DNA of 54,284 nt from NCBI RefSeq assembly GCF_003364195.1, contig NZ_NXLQ01000015.1, positions 1 through 54,284 on the forward strand. The letters run 5' to 3'. The stretch is from Helicobacter didelphidarum (lineage in GTDB: Bacteria; Campylobacterota; Campylobacteria; Campylobacterales; Helicobacteraceae). The notes under the pieces were generated by a model. It did not search any database. It had not been told where the DNA came from and saw only the letters and a list, made by a program, of their open reading frames with translations. A program made the translations under genes and the position numbers. This document shows, one piece after another, positions 52,669 through 54,284 of the stretch (position 1 is the stretch's first letter; each line of letters begins with the position of its first letter).

Positions 52669-54284
52669 ATGTTTTCAACTATGAAATTAGGCACTAGGAT
52701 CACTCTATTTGTTATTGGTATTGTTTTGATATGTATGACCACAGTAGCCCTTATCATTATAGATAGGTCTTCTAAGATTCAAATTGATGAAGCACATAAA
52801 CTAGCCATCAATGCCTCTAAACGTTATGCAAACCTTGTTCAAGGTTTTTTCAACGAAGTTTTTATTGGATTGAAAGCATCAAAGCAAACATTTGAGGAGT
52901 TATTACAAAGTGGTTATAATGACGACCAACCAATTATGGAAAAATCCTTAGTGAATCTTGTAGATAGTAGTCAATGGGGAAATTATGCTTATTTATATAT
53001 TAAAGATCCAAGTTATACACAACACAATATCGCAAATCCCAAACATAAACTTCCTAATGGTGAATTTTTAATTCTTGTTCATGATCAAAATCCAAATGTT
53101 GATGGAGGAGTAGAAGTCTTACAAGCAGATCCCTCTATTCTCAATTTTGGTAGTGTGCAAAAAGCATTAACGACAAAAAAGCCAACCGTTGGTATCCCAA
53201 CAAAGCAAAATATCGGGAATCTCGGAGAGAGAATGGGTGTTGGTATGAATTTCCCTATTTTTGATAAAGCAGGAAATGTGCAAGGTGTCTTAGGTATATT
53301 TGTTGATTTAGATGCTATTGCCCCAAGATTAATCGATGCGAGTTTAAGTGTTTTTGAAGGTGATTACAGAGTTCTTATGAATCAATCTGGTGTAATTGGT
53401 ATTCACTATAATAAAGAAGTTCTTGGAAAAAGTATTTTTAATGTAAATACAGACCCAACTGTTAAAAAAATTATGGAAAAGATTCAGAATCACGAAGATG
53501 GTATATTTGATTTTACTAATATGCGTGGGGAACATGGATATGCTGGAGTAGCTAACTTTGAAGTTGGTCAAGGTCTAAATGAATATTGGAGTGTTATGAT
53601 ACCTATTCGAACAAGTGCTATTTTGGCATCTGTTGATGCACTGCGTTTAATGTTTTATGTTGGAAATCTCATTTCTTATGTTATTCTTGGGATTATATTA
53701 TCCTATTATATACGTTTCCGTGTCGTAGGTAGAGTAAGGAGTATTTCTGAGCAACTCTTTGGCTTTTTCAAATACCTCAATCATGAAACACAAACACCCC
53801 CACCACCTCTTAAACCTACGGCACAAGATGAAATTGGTGCTATGGCTATGGCAATTAATGAAAATATTGAAAAAACTCGAAAAGGCTTAGAACAAGATTC
53901 TCATGTTGTAAAAGAAGTTGTCTATATTGTTGAAGAAGCCAAACAAGGACGATTTGGTGGTAGTGTTACACAAACAAGTCCTAATCCTCAAGTTGAGAAA
54001 CTAAAAACTTCATTAAATGAAATGTCAACAACACTAAGAGGACTTGTAGGACCAGATCTTGGAAAAGCAGCAGCCATTTTTCAAGCATTTGAGAAGAATG
54101 ACTTCACACAAAGATTAGAGAATCCACAAGGATTAGAAAAAGGAGTCAATTCATTAGGAGATTCTATTTGTAATATGATAAGAGTTTCAGCAAACTTCGC
54201 TAAAGACTTAGAATCTAAATCAAAAGATTTAGAAGAAGCAGTCCGAACTCTTACAGAATCTTCGAATACTCAAGCAAGTTCATT
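52669..54284 (+). CDS. Methyl-accepting chemotaxis protein (copy B), 3' end missing
   Basis: The N-terminal 538 or so residues of a second transmembrane chemoreceptor, cut by the right edge of the window. It starts at ATG 52669 (MFSTMKLGTRITLF). A first membrane helix at about 10-30 is followed by a periplasmic double-Cache-like domain and a second helix at about 325-347. The proline-rich linker and HAMP-like region are identical to copy A. Compared with A, the first 58 residues and two sensor stretches differ (for example VDLDAIAPRLIDASLSVFEG here versus VDMKYMKPFVLSP in A), while a 290-bp block in between is identical. The two receptors probably see different ligands but signal alike. Confidence 0.93.
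   Translation, partial: MFSTMKLGTRITLFVIGIVLICMTTVALIIIDRSSKIQIDEAHKLAINASKRYANLVQGFFNEVFIGLKASKQTFEELLQSGYNDDQPIMEKSLVNLVDSSQWGNYAYLYIKDPSYTQHNIANPKHKLPNGEFLILVHDQNPNVDGGVEVLQADPSILNFGSVQKALTTKKPTVGIPTKQNIGNLGERMGVGMNFPIFDKAGNVQGVLGIFVDLDAIAPRLIDASLSVFEGDYRVLMNQSGVIGIHYNKEVLGKSIFNVNTDPTVKKIMEKIQNHEDGIFDFTNMRGEHGYAGVANFEVGQGLNEYWSVMIPIRTSAILASVDALRLMFYVGNLISYVILGIILSYYIRFRVVGRVRSISEQLFGFFKYLNHETQTPPPPLKPTAQDEIGAMAMAINENIEKTRKGLEQDSHVVKEVVYIVEEAKQGRFGGSVTQTSPNPQVEKLKTSLNEMSTTLRGLVGPDLGKAAAIFQAFEKNDFTQRLENPQGLEKGVNSLGDSICNMIRVSANFAKDLESKSKDLEEAVRTLTESSNTQASS
52843..53132. repeat. Internal identical block in chemoreceptor sensor domain, right copy
   Basis: Identical over 290 bp to the reverse complement of 1153-1442, with sharp edges into diverged DNA on both sides. 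Confidence 0.9.
53753..54284. repeat. Terminal inverted repeat, right copy
   Basis: Exact reverse complement of 1-532. Identity starts within the codons before LFGFFKYLNHETQ and reaches the window end. Confidence 0.95.

Noticed and set aside
1-54284. tRNA, rRNA, CRISPR and insertion sequences
   Set aside because: I looked for the T-loop GTTCGA/GTTCAA context, regularly spaced repeats and transposase motifs on both strands and found none convincing. A tRNAscan and a CRISPR finder would be decisive.

Overview
The window looks like a complete contig from a Helicobacter chromosome, probably an enterohepatic species. The DNA is AT-rich. Promoters are mostly a lone TATAAT box without a -35 box, as in Epsilonproteobacteria. 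The gene set is typical of the genus: gamma-glutamyltranspeptidase, HugZ haem oxygenase, a PEB4-like peptidyl-prolyl isomerase, SmpB-ExbB-ExbD, fused TrpCF, and Tlp-type chemoreceptors. The species is an inference and was not checked against a database.

Layout. Both ends are the 5' parts of two chemoreceptor genes facing outward. Their last 532 bp are perfect reverse complements, so the contig very likely stops where an assembler could not resolve a repeat. From 2.2 to 8.7 kb are a pirin, a short-chain dehydrogenase and a type III restriction-modification locus. In that locus mod is split by a C14 tract (frame OFF) and carries an in-frame palindromic repeat. From 8.8 to 19.7 kb come a nucleotide-sugar decarboxylase, a priA operon divergent from uvrB, a PEB4-like chaperone, a CopG-like copper protein and a single-chain nuclease-methyltransferase. 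From 19.9 to 32.3 kb come carB, small lipoproteins, a DUF817 membrane protein, a frameshifted rsmG, a lone yejB-like permease, an unrecognised 404-residue exported protein, a decayed gene, a DUF302 protein and a TsaB-like protein. From 32.5 to 54.3 kb are exbD-exbB-smpB, a DASS transporter, an ADP-forming acyl-CoA synthetase, ggt, uppS, trpCF, a glycosyltransferase, hemH, a probable new small RNA, hom, a META lipoprotein paired with an AAA+ ATPase, hugZ and the second chemoreceptor.

How it works together. Housekeeping genes (priA, uvrB, carB, smpB, uppS, hemH, hom, trpCF) alternate with adaptive loci: chemoreceptors, restriction systems, surface and lipoprotein genes, and host-interaction enzymes. 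The most notable items are the phase-variable mod with its embedded palindromic element, a structured RNA at about 46.83-46.98 kb with a consensus promoter, a terminator and a C-rich anti-Shine-Dalgarno loop, and the mosaic pattern of identical blocks shared by the two chemoreceptors. I saw no tRNA, rRNA, CRISPR array or insertion sequence.
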